Origin: Pseudobdellovibrio sp031428275
GTDB lineage: Bacteria; Bdellovibrionota; Bdellovibrionia; Bdellovibrionales; Bdellovibrionaceae
Assembly (NCBI GenBank): GCA_031428275.1
Contig: JANPPC010000011.1
Coordinates: 1-18,673, forward strand
Length of the DNA: 18,673 nt
Direction of reading: 5' to 3'
Shown: one piece after another, positions 1-7,763 of the stretch
Numbering within the stretch: the stretch's first letter is position 1
How the letters are laid out: the number at the start of each line of letters is the position of its first letter
Made by a program: the position numbers and the translations under genes
Notes under the pieces: generated by a model
Database searches by the model: none
Told to the model about the DNA's origin: nothing
What the model saw: only the letters and a program-made list of their open reading frames with translations

Positions 1-58
1 AAGAAATGATTTTAAAATCGGGCAAACCAATGATAGGTTCGTGGATATTCGGGGGCAT
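1..58 (-). CDS. 5' end of an unidentified gene running off the left edge
   Basis: Only 19 codons are visible. On the minus strand an ATG at 58 follows AAGGA (66-70) at a 7-base spacing, and the frame stays open to the edge, reading MPPNIHEPIIGLPDFKIIS. The good ribosome binding site and open frame suggest a real gene start. The short peptide does not identify a family. A transposase is possible, since mobile DNA occurs at the other end of the window, but nothing here proves it. Confidence 0.5.
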   Translation of the reverse strand, partial: MPPNIHEPIIGLPDFKIIS

Positions 59-483
59 TTGGGGTTCCTTTTGTTAAAACGTTTCGTAGTAAAAACATTC
101 TAACAGATTTCCTGACTGCCCCTGTCATTGATGGAGAACCATCTGAAGTCCACTGATCTAAAAACAATAAAAATTTATGGTTTGTAAAACCAATTAAACT
201 ATTACGAGCATCCCTGCCCTATTTTGAAATCTTTTGTCTTCAATCTAATTGAGCTCAATTATGCCCTACAATGACTAAGTCAATTCGATAATTAAATAAC
301 TTTACTCAATAGTATCCGTAATATCACAGGCCACAGATAGGATCCACTCAGACGTTTTTGAAAATAATTATTTCTATAGCGTTTTATTAATTAAAAACCG
401 GAAAGAACGATTAGCCGTGATACTATTGGGTTAATCTTTCGCTTTATTCAAATAAGCTGAAATTCATTTCTAAAGGAGCCTAT
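59..483. other. Non-coding gap of 425 bases
   Basis: The region is AT-rich and has no convincing open frame with a ribosome binding site in either direction. It separates two genes transcribed away from each other, so it should hold both promoters, but no clear -35/-10 pair could be picked out. A tiny hairpin (GATGG-AGAA-CCATC near 129-142) lacks a U-run and is not a terminator. The one notable element is the palindrome at 247-260. Confidence 0.6.
247..260. promoter_or_regulatory. 14-bp perfect palindrome, possible operator
   Basis: AATTGAGCTCAATT is a perfect palindrome lying between two divergently transcribed genes. That position and symmetry would suit a dimeric repressor site. AT-rich DNA gives such palindromes by chance fairly often, and no second copy was noticed in the window. 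Confidence 0.2.
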
Positions 484-1698
484 ATGGCCAATTCTCCAAA
501 GACTCCATTTTTAAAAACTGAACGTGAAAAAACTGATCATAGCCTAACAGCCGAACGAGACAAAACGAATGAATCGCTGACCGAAGCTAGAGACGAGACA
601 GAATTACGAACGAATCAGTCTGTCGATGCAGAAAGGTTAGCCGCTGATCGCACCACACTAAATTCGCGTGCTGAAGCCGATGCTCATCGCAAAAATGAAT
701 TTAAAACTTTGAGAGTTGATGAAAAAGATGAGCGCAAAAAAAGTGACGAACGCTTACTTGAAGAACGTCAAGACGCTGATAATGCGATTGAACAAGAGCG
801 CTCGCGTGTTGATGCGGCAATGTCACATGAACGCGACTTAAAAGATACCCTCATAACCACTCTGTTAGATCAAGAGCGTGGACAGACAGATCAAAATCTC
901 AAGGCTGAGAGATCGAAAACTGATACAGAGGCGCACCAGGCCTCAAATCTTTTAACAGACGAAATTGCCGAACACTCAAAAACAAAAGTGACCCTGACTT
1001 CCCGAGATGAATTTCTCGCTATAGTCAGTCATGATTTGAGAAACCCTATTGGTACAGCTTATTCGTGCGCTGAAATGCTTTTAAAAGATGAAACTTATAA
1101 AGTCGACGTAGAGGTTCGACCATGGATAGAACTCATCAAGCGAAATGTCGATACGGCACTACGTTTAATTAGCGATATTCTTGATATGGAGCGAATTGCA
1201 GAAGGAAAATTAGCACTAAAATTAGAGCGTCACAATGTAGACAAAATACTACACGAGTCAGTTGAAAGTTTTGCGCTTGCGGCATCGACTAAAAATGTAC
1301 TTCTAAGTATGGAGCCAACAAATATTTTCGAAGAAATTTTATGTGATCGTGATCGTGTTAACCAAGTGCTATCGAATCTAATTGGGAATGCACTTAAATT
1401 TACGCCAGAGAGTGGATCAATTATCCTTTCGGCAACCCTGGGCGATAATGAAATGCAAATACATGTGCGTGACTCAGGTCCAGGCATACCTAAAGAGAAG
1501 ATGAGCTTCATTTTTGATCGATTTGCACAACTGGGATCTAAAGATCGAACCGGCTTAGGGTTAGGCTTATATATTTCAAAGATGCTTGTAGAGGCTCATA
1601 AGGGTCGCCTGTGGGTTCAATCTACATCCGGCGAAGGAAGTAGGTTTTCATTTGGTCTGCCTAGAATACGCCAGCCTATCAATAAATCTTTTCATTGA
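484..1698 (+). CDS. Soluble histidine kinase with N-terminal hendecad coiled coil
   Basis: A 404-residue two-component sensor kinase. Residues 1-170 are highly charged with a strict repeat: the pair Glu-Arg recurs at residues 13, 24, 50, 83, 94, 105, 116, 131 and 142 (Ala-Arg at 35), spaced 11, 15 or 33. This indicates a long 11-residue-repeat coiled coil. The dimerisation domain follows, with phospho-acceptor His183 in SHDLRNP. The ATPase domain has an N box (Asn298, Asn302), G1 (DSGPGIP, 330-336), F box (FDRF, 344-347) and G2 (GLGLGL, 357-362). There is no signal peptide, membrane segment, PAS or GAF domain, so the input is unclear and the coiled coil may itself be the sensing or partner-binding module. 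The start follows AAAGGAG (472-478) at 5 bases. No response regulator lies nearby, so it is an orphan kinase. The kinase assignment is firm; the signal is unknown. Confidence 0.93.
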   Translation: MANSPKTPFLKTEREKTDHSLTAERDKTNESLTEARDETELRTNQSVDAERLAADRTTLNSRAEADAHRKNEFKTLRVDEKDERKKSDERLLEERQDADNAIEQERSRVDAAMSHERDLKDTLITTLLDQERGQTDQNLKAERSKTDTEAHQASNLLTDEIAEHSKTKVTLTSRDEFLAIVSHDLRNPIGTAYSCAEMLLKDETYKVDVEVRPWIELIKRNVDTALRLISDILDMERIAEGKLALKLERHNVDKILHESVESFALAASTKNVLLSMEPTNIFEEILCDRDRVNQVLSNLIGNALKFTPESGSIILSATLGDNEMQIHVRDSGPGIPKEKMSFIFDRFAQLGSKDRTGLGLGLYISKMLVEAHKGRLWVQSTSGEGSRFSFGLPRIRQPINKSFH

Positions 1699-1724
1699 GT
1701 CTACATGACTTTCAACGAATCGCC

Positions 1725-2087
1725 TTAAAGCACTTGCATCGTTATTTGAAAGTAAGTCGGTTCAGTAGAAAAAATGAGTTCCTTGACGATATCAATAGAT
1801 TTAGTTTGAGATGTCACATTCGTTAATGTGGCTTGACCATCGATAATTTCAATCGGTTCATTGTTGTAGCGGGCGCTGTGAGCATTGGTTTCAATGGTCA
1901 CAGCATAACCTTCGCGGTTATTGCTTAGCTCATGAATCGCATAAGTTAATTTATTTAAGCGCTTGGGATGCGCGTGCGCAATCACAGCGACACGCCCCTC
2001 AACCAATAAACTTGCCCGGGATTCTGCGGCCCGCAGCCCCGGACTTAATAGAATAAATTTAAATAGTACACAAAGAGCTTGCTTCAT
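1725..2087 (-). CDS. Small secreted protein of unknown function
   Basis: A 120-residue protein not recognised as any family. The N-terminus is a likely Sec signal peptide (Lys2, a hydrophobic stretch to about residue 15, possible cleavage near LRAAES, 18-23), so the mature product would be periplasmic, about 95 residues, and mostly beta-strand-like. The start has AGGA on the minus strand at about 5 bases. It converges on the upstream kinase gene with a 26-base gap that has no strong terminator. No cysteines or catalytic motifs stand out in the mature part. Confidence 0.6.
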   Translation of the reverse strand: MKQALCVLFKFILLSPGLRAAESRASLLVEGRVAVIAHAHPKRLNKLTYAIHELSNNREGYAVTIETNAHSARYNNEPIEIIDGQATLTNVTSQTKSIDIVKELIFSTEPTYFQITMQVL

Positions 2088-2268
2088 CGGAGTCCTCTAC
2101 GCTTTAACCTAAGCAATGTCTGGACCGGCAGAAGTGATCCACAAATTGAGCAGTTAGACTACGTGAGGTGTAGAAGCTTTAGACGGCCACGGTATTTTGT
2201 CCCTGCCTAAACTCTTTTGCGAAGATCCCCTTGAGTACGCTCATTTTACATGAGATGAGTTTCTGCTG

Positions 2269-3096
2269 ATGCCAAGCGTCTCAATCGTCATTCCTGTTTT
2301 TAATCGAATACAACTGCTTGAACGAGCTCTTCAGTCATTGCAAAAACAAACATTCAAAGAATTTGAAGTCGTTGTTGTAGACGATCATTCAACCGACGAC
2401 ATTTTTTCGGTTACAAAAAAATATGGCGTTCGATATTTAAAAACAATTGGTAAAGGGGTCAGTGCCGCTAGAAATACCGGAATTAAGGCCTCTGCGTCTG
2501 AACTGGTTGCCTTTTTAGATTCGGATGATGAATGGATTCCGCAAAAACTTGAATTGCAAGCGCAATACCTTTCTGAGAATCAAGACTGCAAAATCGTACA
2601 TTCTAACGAATTGTGGATTCGGAATGGCCTCACGTTACACCAAAGCCTTAAACATCAAAAAATGGGTGGCCGAATATTTTCACAGTGCACAGAGCTGTGC
2701 TTGATTGCTCCTTCAAGTGTTTTACTTCGACGATCGTTATTAAATCAAGTCGGACTATTTGATGAAAGCTTTCCGATTTGCGAGGACTTTGATCTTTGGT
2801 TAAGAATTACCGCTTTCGTTGATATTGGATTTTTGAGCGAGCCTTTGGTGATCAAACACGGAGGTCACTCAGATCAGCTATCTATGCAGTTTCATTCGAT
2901 GGATTTATGGCGGGTGAGAGCGCTTGCTAAACACTTAGATAATTCAAAACTTGCATCGACTGAAAAGCTAGCCTTACGCACAAGTCTGAAAAAAAAATGT
3001 GAGATTCTGCTAAAGGGCTTTCAGAAACATCAAAAATTTGAAAACGTGAATGAAGTTCAGCTTTATTTAAAGAATTCGAGCGATGATACGTTTTAA
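2269..3096 (+). CDS. Family 2 glycosyltransferase
   Basis: A 275-residue GT-A fold enzyme that would move a sugar from a nucleotide-sugar donor to an acceptor such as a surface polysaccharide or lipid. The fold opens with SIVIPVFNR (5-13), followed by the nucleotide-binding VVVDDHSTDD (35-44), GVSAARNTG (63-71) and the metal-binding DSDDEW (84-89). A later CEDFDLWLR motif near 165-175 carries the likely catalytic acidic residue. The ATG has only a weak ribosome binding site (GAG at 2257-2259), but an in-frame stop just upstream (2251-2253) excludes a longer start. No membrane segment is seen, so it is cytosolic or peripheral. It stands alone rather than in a polysaccharide cluster, so the acceptor cannot be named. 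It abuts rlmN tail to tail with no gap. Confidence 0.9.
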   Translation: MPSVSIVIPVFNRIQLLERALQSLQKQTFKEFEVVVVDDHSTDDIFSVTKKYGVRYLKTIGKGVSAARNTGIKASASELVAFLDSDDEWIPQKLELQAQYLSENQDCKIVHSNELWIRNGLTLHQSLKHQKMGGRIFSQCTELCLIAPSSVLLRRSLLNQVGLFDESFPICEDFDLWLRITAFVDIGFLSEPLVIKHGGHSDQLSMQFHSMDLWRVRALAKHLDNSKLASTEKLALRTSLKKKCEILLKGFQKHQKFENVNEVQLYLKNSSDDTF

Positions 3097-4131
3097 TCAA
3101 ACACTATTCAGCTGCCCACAGGCGGCTAGTATTTGATCACCCTTGGTCGTTCTAATGGTGACGGGAATGTTGTAAGATTCAATAATCTTGCAGAATTTTT
3201 TAACTTTTTCGTCGGTGGGACGTTGCCATTTCGTACCAGGAAAAGGATTAAATGGAATCAGATTCACAAACGCCTTGGTGCCAACTAAAAGTTTTGCGGT
3301 CTGAAGCGCATCCTCTTCTGAATCATTAAATTCATGAATCAATAAGTATTCGTAAGTCACAAATCGCTTCTTTCCTTGCGGAAATTCTTCAATCAATGGA
3401 ATGACATCTTTTAATGGATATTTTCGATTAATCGGAATCAGCTGACTTCTTTTTTCATCGATGGGTGAATGAAGTGACAGGGCGATATTAACCGAAGGCA
3501 TTTCGTCTTTCCAGCGCAGCAGACCCGGCAAATATCCGGAAGTCGAAACTGTAATTTTATGATCGGCCAAACTAAGGCCATTCTGCGAAAGTAAAATTTC
3601 AACTGCCGTCTTCACGTTATCAAAATTATGCAAAGGCTCGCCCTGCCCCATGAAAACGACATTCAAAATACGATCATCGTCAGGTCGATTCGATGTAAGC
3701 CAGGTTTGCGCGGCTAAAAACTGACCCACGATTTCTTTGGTTTTTAAGCTTCGGGTTAAACCTTGAGTGCCCGTGTAACAAAAAGCACAATTCATGGCGC
3801 AGCCCACTTGAGATGATAAGCAAACCGTGTATTTTTGATTAAACGGAATCAGCACCGTTTCTACTTTTCTGCCATCTTGAAAAGAAAAAAGAAATTTAAC
3901 CGTCAGATCTTCGGAGGTTTGAACGTGATCAATGGTCGGTAGCTCAAAACTAAGTTCAGAATAAATAATTTGTTTTGTTTGATTTGATAGGCCGTTGATT
4001 TCACACGGAGTTATATTATTTTTTTTATAGTGCCAATTAAAAAGTAACCTTGCCTGATCAGCTCTGCATCCCTTTTCAACAAGATAGTTTCTTAAACTTT
4101 CAAATGAGTACTGATAAAACGACGATTTCAT
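3097..4131 (-). CDS. rlmN: 23S rRNA / tRNA adenine C2-methyltransferase RlmN
   Basis: A 344-residue radical-SAM enzyme that methylates C2 of A2503 in 23S rRNA and of A37 in some tRNAs. The iron-sulfur cluster motif CxxxCxxC is Cys111, Cys115 and Cys118 (CAMNCAFC). The second conserved cysteine that carries the methyl intermediate is Cys338 in AACGQL near the C-terminus. GQGEP lies in the SAM-binding region, and the N-terminal accessory domain is recognisable (RADQARLLFNW). Length is normal for the family. No clear Shine-Dalgarno precedes the ATG at 4131, but the N-terminus fits the family. RlmN and the resistance enzyme Cfr are related; Cfr methylates C8. The housekeeping role is more likely here. 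Confidence 0.95.
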   Translation of the reverse strand: MKSSFYQYSFESLRNYLVEKGCRADQARLLFNWHYKKNNITPCEINGLSNQTKQIIYSELSFELPTIDHVQTSEDLTVKFLFSFQDGRKVETVLIPFNQKYTVCLSSQVGCAMNCAFCYTGTQGLTRSLKTKEIVGQFLAAQTWLTSNRPDDDRILNVVFMGQGEPLHNFDNVKTAVEILLSQNGLSLADHKITVSTSGYLPGLLRWKDEMPSVNIALSLHSPIDEKRSQLIPINRKYPLKDVIPLIEEFPQGKKRFVTYEYLLIHEFNDSEEDALQTAKLLVGTKAFVNLIPFNPFPGTKWQRPTDEKVKKFCKIIESYNIPVTIRTTKGDQILAACGQLNSV

Positions 4132-4255
4132 GACTAATTCATAAGCGAGTTAGAATGCTTGTTCAATGGTTTTTTAGCAGGGCGATCAAGAGAAAGATCA
4201 ATCCATGGCCGCCATTTGACTTCAGAATAATCGAAATGGAATCTACACCCGTAAT

Positions 4256-4852
4256 CTATAAAAAGTAATCTAGGCGTAAAAAACCCGTATCGAAAAAACG
4301 CTGCAGCTTGCCTGCAGAATCGTCTGTTGCTCTGTATTCGATAACTTGATGTGAAAGCCCGGTCGCAAGCCTAAAATTAAGATATTTATAACCTATATAA
4401 AACTCAGAATTTAAAGCACCTCGATCGGGCTTGCCACCTAATAAAATATTCGTAGATACAGGTTTAGCTTTTACCTGCGAACCAATTAAATCTACTTCAT
4501 TTCCAGAGCTGGCTCCGAATGCATCAATATTGAATCCTAAAACTATATCACCATAAATATCGGCCTCAGTTAAAATAAATAAATTCAGTGCACTAACTGA
4601 CATTTTGTTAAGATTGTAGGTTTTGTTGATATCTAGTTCAGATTGGCGCTGCCAATTTGTAAACCGAACACCTCCACCGATACGGAAGAAGCTCACGTCA
4701 AAGTAACGAGCACCCATGAAACTAACAACTTGGGTTGACCCTGACTGCAGCCCAGAAGCCGCAAGACTACCGCCTAAAGAGTAATCTTGGCCTAATGCTC
4801 GTCCGTGAATGCAAAAAATAATAACAAGACTTATGTATTTAAGATTCTTCAT
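4256..4852 (-). CDS. Secreted beta-rich protein, possible small outer-membrane barrel
   Basis: A 198-residue protein with a clear signal peptide (MKNLKYISLVIIF, probable cleavage after ALG near residue 21). The mature part has many alternating strands rich in Gly, Tyr and Phe and ends in an aromatic strand (LRLDYFL), as in outer-membrane beta-barrels. No named family was recognised. It is the second gene of a unit with the yceI-like gene: the stop of that gene and this ATG are separated by one base (TAA-A-ATG), and its ribosome binding site (AAGGAAG) lies in the last codons of the upstream gene. It may still be expressed, but coupling from the frameshifted upstream gene would be disturbed. 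Confidence 0.6.
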   Translation of the reverse strand: MKNLKYISLVIIFCIHGRALGQDYSLGGSLAASGLQSGSTQVVSFMGARYFDVSFFRIGGGVRFTNWQRQSELDINKTYNLNKMSVSALNLFILTEADIYGDIVLGFNIDAFGASSGNEVDLIGSQVKAKPVSTNILLGGKPDRGALNSEFYIGYKYLNFRLATGLSHQVIEYRATDDSAGKLQRFFDTGFLRLDYFL

Positions 4853-4853
4853 T

Positions 4854-5476
4854 TTATCTTCCTTTTCGTAAATTTAAATCTAGAACGGCTTCAACTTCGT
4901 CATCAACAGAAACAATAAAAGCTTTTTTAACTACGACGCCATAATCTTTAAGATTAAATTTTATTCTGCCCTGTAGCTTAATTGATTCTGAATCTATTTC
5001 TTGAAACAAGATATCAATTTTTTCTTTCTTCGTTATGCCGTGGATAGTCCATTGACCAGTAACTAGAAATCGATCTTTTGCTTTTTCTAAATTTTCAACT
5101 TCAAACCGAATATCAGGATAAGATATACTATTCGGACCTTCGCTGGGTACTTTGTCGTCGTCTGTGCATACGTGTTTATCTGGATAATTAGATTTTTCGT
5201 AATTCAACCCAAGAGCCTCTTGCAGATGACATTCAAGTTCTGAATTACCTTCCTTGATACTGGTAATCGGCACTCGTATTTCACCCGAGTACTTGTTCTT
5301 GAGTTCTAAGATATCCCCTGAGATCTGTTTCGTCGAGAGCGCGTGAGTTCCGAAAGTATACTTTACACGTATATCTATTTTTGATCCTTCACCTATGCGC
5401 CAAGTTACCCGGTTTCAGCAAATACTTTGGCGGTTAGTAAAAATACGCAAATTACAAATGTCCATAAAATTCTCAT
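4854..5476 (-). pseudogene. YceI-family periplasmic protein, frameshifted
   Basis: YceI proteins are small secreted lipocalin-like barrels thought to bind isoprenoid or lipid ligands. The gene appears to start at ATG 5476 after AGGAG (5486-5490, 9 bases) and encodes a signal peptide (MRILWTFVICVFLLTAKVFA), but its frame stops at TAA 5407-5405 right after Glu-Thr-Gly. The next frame begins at the same point as VTWRIGEGSKIDIRVKY and continues as a typical YceI body (TWRIGEG start, ILELKNKYSGEI, TGQWTIHGITKKEKI, closing DEVEAVLDLNL). Adding one G to the GGG run at 5408-5410 restores one frame of 208 codons including the stop. A shorter product from GTG 5273 would lack the signal peptide and first strands. 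Either the gene is recently broken or a base was missed in sequencing. Confidence 0.8.
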
Positions 5477-5508
5477 AATTAGGCTCTCCTGTTAAAAATA
5501 ACCTTCAA

Positions 5509-5560
5509 AACCGCTTTTAACGGTTACATTGACAGATGATCATGTCAACCACATTATAGA
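5509..5560. promoter_or_regulatory. Divergent regulatory region: promoter and two inverted repeats
   Basis: Toward the CGNR gene there is TTGACA (5529-5534), a 17-base spacer, and CATTAT (5552-5557), 10 of 12 matches to a housekeeping promoter, with an expected start about 20 bases before GTG 5585. The -35 box is the left arm of an inverted repeat TTGACA-N8-TGTCAA (5529-5548). A second repeat, AACCG-N7-CGGTT, lies at 5509-5525, nearer the yceI-like gene. On the other strand TATAAT occurs at 5558-5553 without a good -35. The arrangement suits a regulator controlling itself and its divergent neighbour; binding by the CGNR protein is an inference. Confidence 0.5.
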
Positions 5561-5584
5561 ATTAAGCAAGCAAAGGGATCATCT

Positions 5585-6178
5585 GTGGAAGCTGGCATCT
5601 GTAAAAAAAATCGTTCCGCTAAAGCACCCCCATTTCTGACTTTGGGCGGAAATCCAGTATTAGATTTTTGCAATACTTTATTAGTTCATAGCGACCACAG
5701 TGAAGACAGACTACTAACCGCGAGGGATGCCGAGTCTTTCGTTAAAAGTATATTCTCACAAAAGCTTTCACTTACTGAAAAACAGTTTCTAGTCATATTG
5801 CATCTAAGATCTTGTTTAAGAGAATACTTTTTTTCTATTCTAGAAAAAAGAATGAACACTGAAAATAGCAAACCCCTTGCAGATTTTTTGGCATCTGTAA
5901 AATTAGTTCTTGGGCGGAATTCGAAAGATAAAAAGTTTTCAGAATTATTGGTTTTAGAAAAAGAAAAAAAATACCTGCAACCGATCATCTCTGAATTTTT
6001 TGAATTTAATCGCACCTTTGATGCTGAGCGAATCAGAAAATGTGCAAATAAAAACTGCTCTCACCTTTTTTACGATACCAGTAAAAATAATGCTAGGCTC
6101 TGGTGTACGATGAAAAGTTGCGGGAACTTACACAAGGCAAGAAGTTTTCAAGCACGACTGAAAAATATTCCGCTTTAA
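5585..6178 (+). CDS. CGNR zinc-finger (ABATE domain) probable transcription regulator
   Basis: A 197-residue protein with the two-part layout of the CGNR family. The N-terminal ABATE-like domain begins LTLGGNPVLDFCNTL (about 19-33), and the C-terminal treble-clef zinc finger uses Cys153, Cys158, Cys174 and Cys179, with the signature varied to CGNL followed by HKAR. Family members are predicted DNA-binding stress regulators, though few have been studied. The start is GTG at 5585 with AAGGGA (5573-5578) at 6 bases; a later start would cut the conserved N-terminal motif. It is divergent from the yceI-like unit, and the 108 bases between hold inverted repeats, pointing to self-regulation or control of the neighbour. 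Confidence 0.82.
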   Translation: MEAGICKKNRSAKAPPFLTLGGNPVLDFCNTLLVHSDHSEDRLLTARDAESFVKSIFSQKLSLTEKQFLVILHLRSCLREYFFSILEKRMNTENSKPLADFLASVKLVLGRNSKDKKFSELLVLEKEKKYLQPIISEFFEFNRTFDAERIRKCANKNCSHLFYDTSKNNARLWCTMKSCGNLHKARSFQARLKNIPL

Positions 6179-6333
6179 TACTTTACAATACCGTCCATAA
6201 TACCCACGCCCACAAACGCTTTTTACCGTACTTAGGTCTAAGTCTTGGAAATCAAATCATACCTCTTTACTTAAGATGACTACTAAAGTTCGCTACATGA
6301 GATTCTTATTTAAGCAAAAAAATATTTTCTTGC

Positions 6334-6362
6334 TGTAACTATTTGGGCTTTTCAAACGTATT
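6334..6362 (+). promoter_or_regulatory. ECF-type promoter of the DUF4331 pair
   Basis: TGTAAC (6334-6339), a 17-base spacer, and CGTATT (6357-6362). The same two boxes at the same spacing occur upstream of the sigma factor gene (11475-11447). Flanks are shared too: CTGTAACT and AAACGTATT are identical at both sites. TGTAAC with CGT is typical of ECF sigma promoters. Transcription should start near 6368, leaving about 34 bases before ATG 6402. It is probably recognised by the sigma factor encoded at 10864-11442. Confidence 0.7.
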
Positions 6363-6401
6363 TATGCCAAGACACTATTTTTTTAACAAAAAAGGAGATT
6401 T

Positions 6402-7127
6402 ATGAATTCATTCAAAAGATTTTTTATACTACTGCCTGTTCTGGCAGCACTAGGTGGTTTCGCGGCTTATGCCAGCGACCATGATGACGGCGAATTTGAC
6501 GGTAAAGGACGTAATCTTAGTTTAACAGACCTTTTTGTTTTTCGTGAAGATAACTTCGAAGGCGGCGGTGGCTCTGCAAACAATCTTGTCATGATTATGA
6601 ATAGCAATCCCCGTTCACTTCCTAAGCAACAGTATTTTTTTAGTACACAAGCGGTTTATGATTTTCATATTAGTCGCGCCGGAACTAACAATGATACGAC
6701 AGGTACAACAAATGATGACGTGATTTTACGTTTCCAGTTTGAGGCTCCTGACGCGTCTAATGTTCAAAACATAAAAATGACAACGATTGTTGATGGAGTA
6801 CCTACGCTTGCTTCCGGCACTGCGACAACAACTGCTTTGGGTGCAGCACCTGTAAACAATACTTTAACTGTGAACGGTAACACATTTACAGTTTTTGCGG
6901 GCCTACGTGCCGACCCGTTTTACTTCGACGTTCAATCTTTTTTCAAATGGAGAGCCAACGTCGCCAGCGCTTCAAATCCGGCTCTTTCGACTCTTTGGAC
7001 GAATGGCGTAAATTTTGCGTTTAATTATAATGTGAATTCGATTGTCGTTCGTTTGCCAATCTCGTATTTACGAAAAAATGGCGAAACAATTTTTGATACT
7101 TGGATCACCGTTTCAGTTCCAAAATAA
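6402..7127 (+). CDS. Secreted DUF4331 protein, N-terminal half
   Basis: A 241-residue exported protein with a signal peptide (MNSFKRFFILLPVLAALGG, likely cleavage AYA/SD after residue 24). The mature start SDHDDGEFDGKG is acidic. The DUF4331 pattern is visible: NLSLTDLFVFRE, then NPRSLPKQQYFF, later FAGLRADPFYFDV, and NSIVVRLPISYL near the end. DUF4331 proteins are usually longer; the C-terminal part seems to be the next gene. The biochemical role of the family is not known to me. The start has AAAAGGAG at about 6 bases, and the shared ECF promoter lies 40 bases upstream. It probably acts in the periplasm or outside the cell. Confidence 0.8.
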   Translation: MNSFKRFFILLPVLAALGGFAAYASDHDDGEFDGKGRNLSLTDLFVFREDNFEGGGGSANNLVMIMNSNPRSLPKQQYFFSTQAVYDFHISRAGTNNDTTGTTNDDVILRFQFEAPDASNVQNIKMTTIVDGVPTLASGTATTTALGAAPVNNTLTVNGNTFTVFAGLRADPFYFDVQSFFKWRANVASASNPALSTLWTNGVNFAFNYNVNSIVVRLPISYLRKNGETIFDTWITVSVPK

Positions 7128-7150
7128 TCTTAATAAAAGGGAAATTAAAT

Positions 7151-7762
7151 ATGAATAAGTACACACTAAAAAAACTTTCTTTGTTCGCTGTTGGCGCGGT
7201 AACCATTTCACTTTTAACAAGTTGTAATTCAGGCGGCAGCGGATCAAGCGCCATCCCACAATACACACAAGTTGAGCGTCTAGGACGACCCGCAATTAAC
7301 GAAGCTTTAATTTTTAAAAATGCAAATTTAAATCTTTGGAACTCGGTTGCGCCTTCGGTTGATTTAACAACGGCCGGCAACGGCATCGTTACTGAAGCCG
7401 GTGGAACTTTAACGGCTATCAACTCGTATGCTACGGGGCAGGGTCTGATGCCACCTCCAGTATCGCAAGTTGTTTCGGGATTTCTTCCCGACGTAATGAG
7501 AATCGATACTACCCAAGCATTTCCCGGAGCTTCAGCAACTCTCACGACAATTGGCGGCGGAATGGCTTATGCTGGATGCCTAGGTGCAACGCAGGCAATT
7601 TTATGCGGCGGGCGCAAACTACGAGACAATGTAGTGCAAATCACGGTAAATTATTTAGCGAACGGATTAAATGCAAGCTTAGCTGGCGTGACATACGATC
7701 CTACGACTCAAGGGCCGAAGCCTTTGCTAGGCGTCTTTCCTTACGTAGCAGCTCCGTACTAG
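7151..7762 (+). CDS. Lipoprotein resembling the C-terminal half of DUF4331
   Basis: A 203-residue lipoprotein. The start chosen is ATG 7151, preceded by AAAGGGAA; a frame from 7100 would overlap the previous gene and bury the signal peptide. The lipobox LTSC puts the lipidated Cys at 25. The body has features I associate with the end of DUF4331 proteins: VERLGRPAINEALI (about 41-54), GGRKLRDNVVQITVNYL near 155-172, and the closing FPYVAAPY. It follows the N-terminal half by 23 bases in one operon, so the two may assemble into one DUF4331 fold, with this part fixing it to a membrane. The pairing is an inference. Confidence 0.75.
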   Translation: MNKYTLKKLSLFAVGAVTISLLTSCNSGGSGSSAIPQYTQVERLGRPAINEALIFKNANLNLWNSVAPSVDLTTAGNGIVTEAGGTLTAINSYATGQGLMPPPVSQVVSGFLPDVMRIDTTQAFPGASATLTTIGGGMAYAGCLGATQAILCGGRKLRDNVVQITVNYLANGLNASLAGVTYDPTTQGPKPLLGVFPYVAAPY

Positions 7763-7763
7763 T

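Noticed and set aside
1698..1724. Shared terminator between the kinase and the small secreted gene
   Set aside because: Only a weak imperfect stem (TTGAGTC with GACTTTCAA) is present and there is no T-run.
6230..6243. Inverted repeat ACTTAG-GT-CTAAGT downstream of the CGNR gene
   Set aside because: The arms leave almost no loop and no T-run follows, so it is not a terminator; it is too far from the promoter at 6334 to call an operator with confidence.
7105..7545. 146-codon open frame antisense to the DUF4331 lipoprotein
   Set aside because: The opposite strand has a ribosome binding site, lipobox and family motifs; this frame has none.
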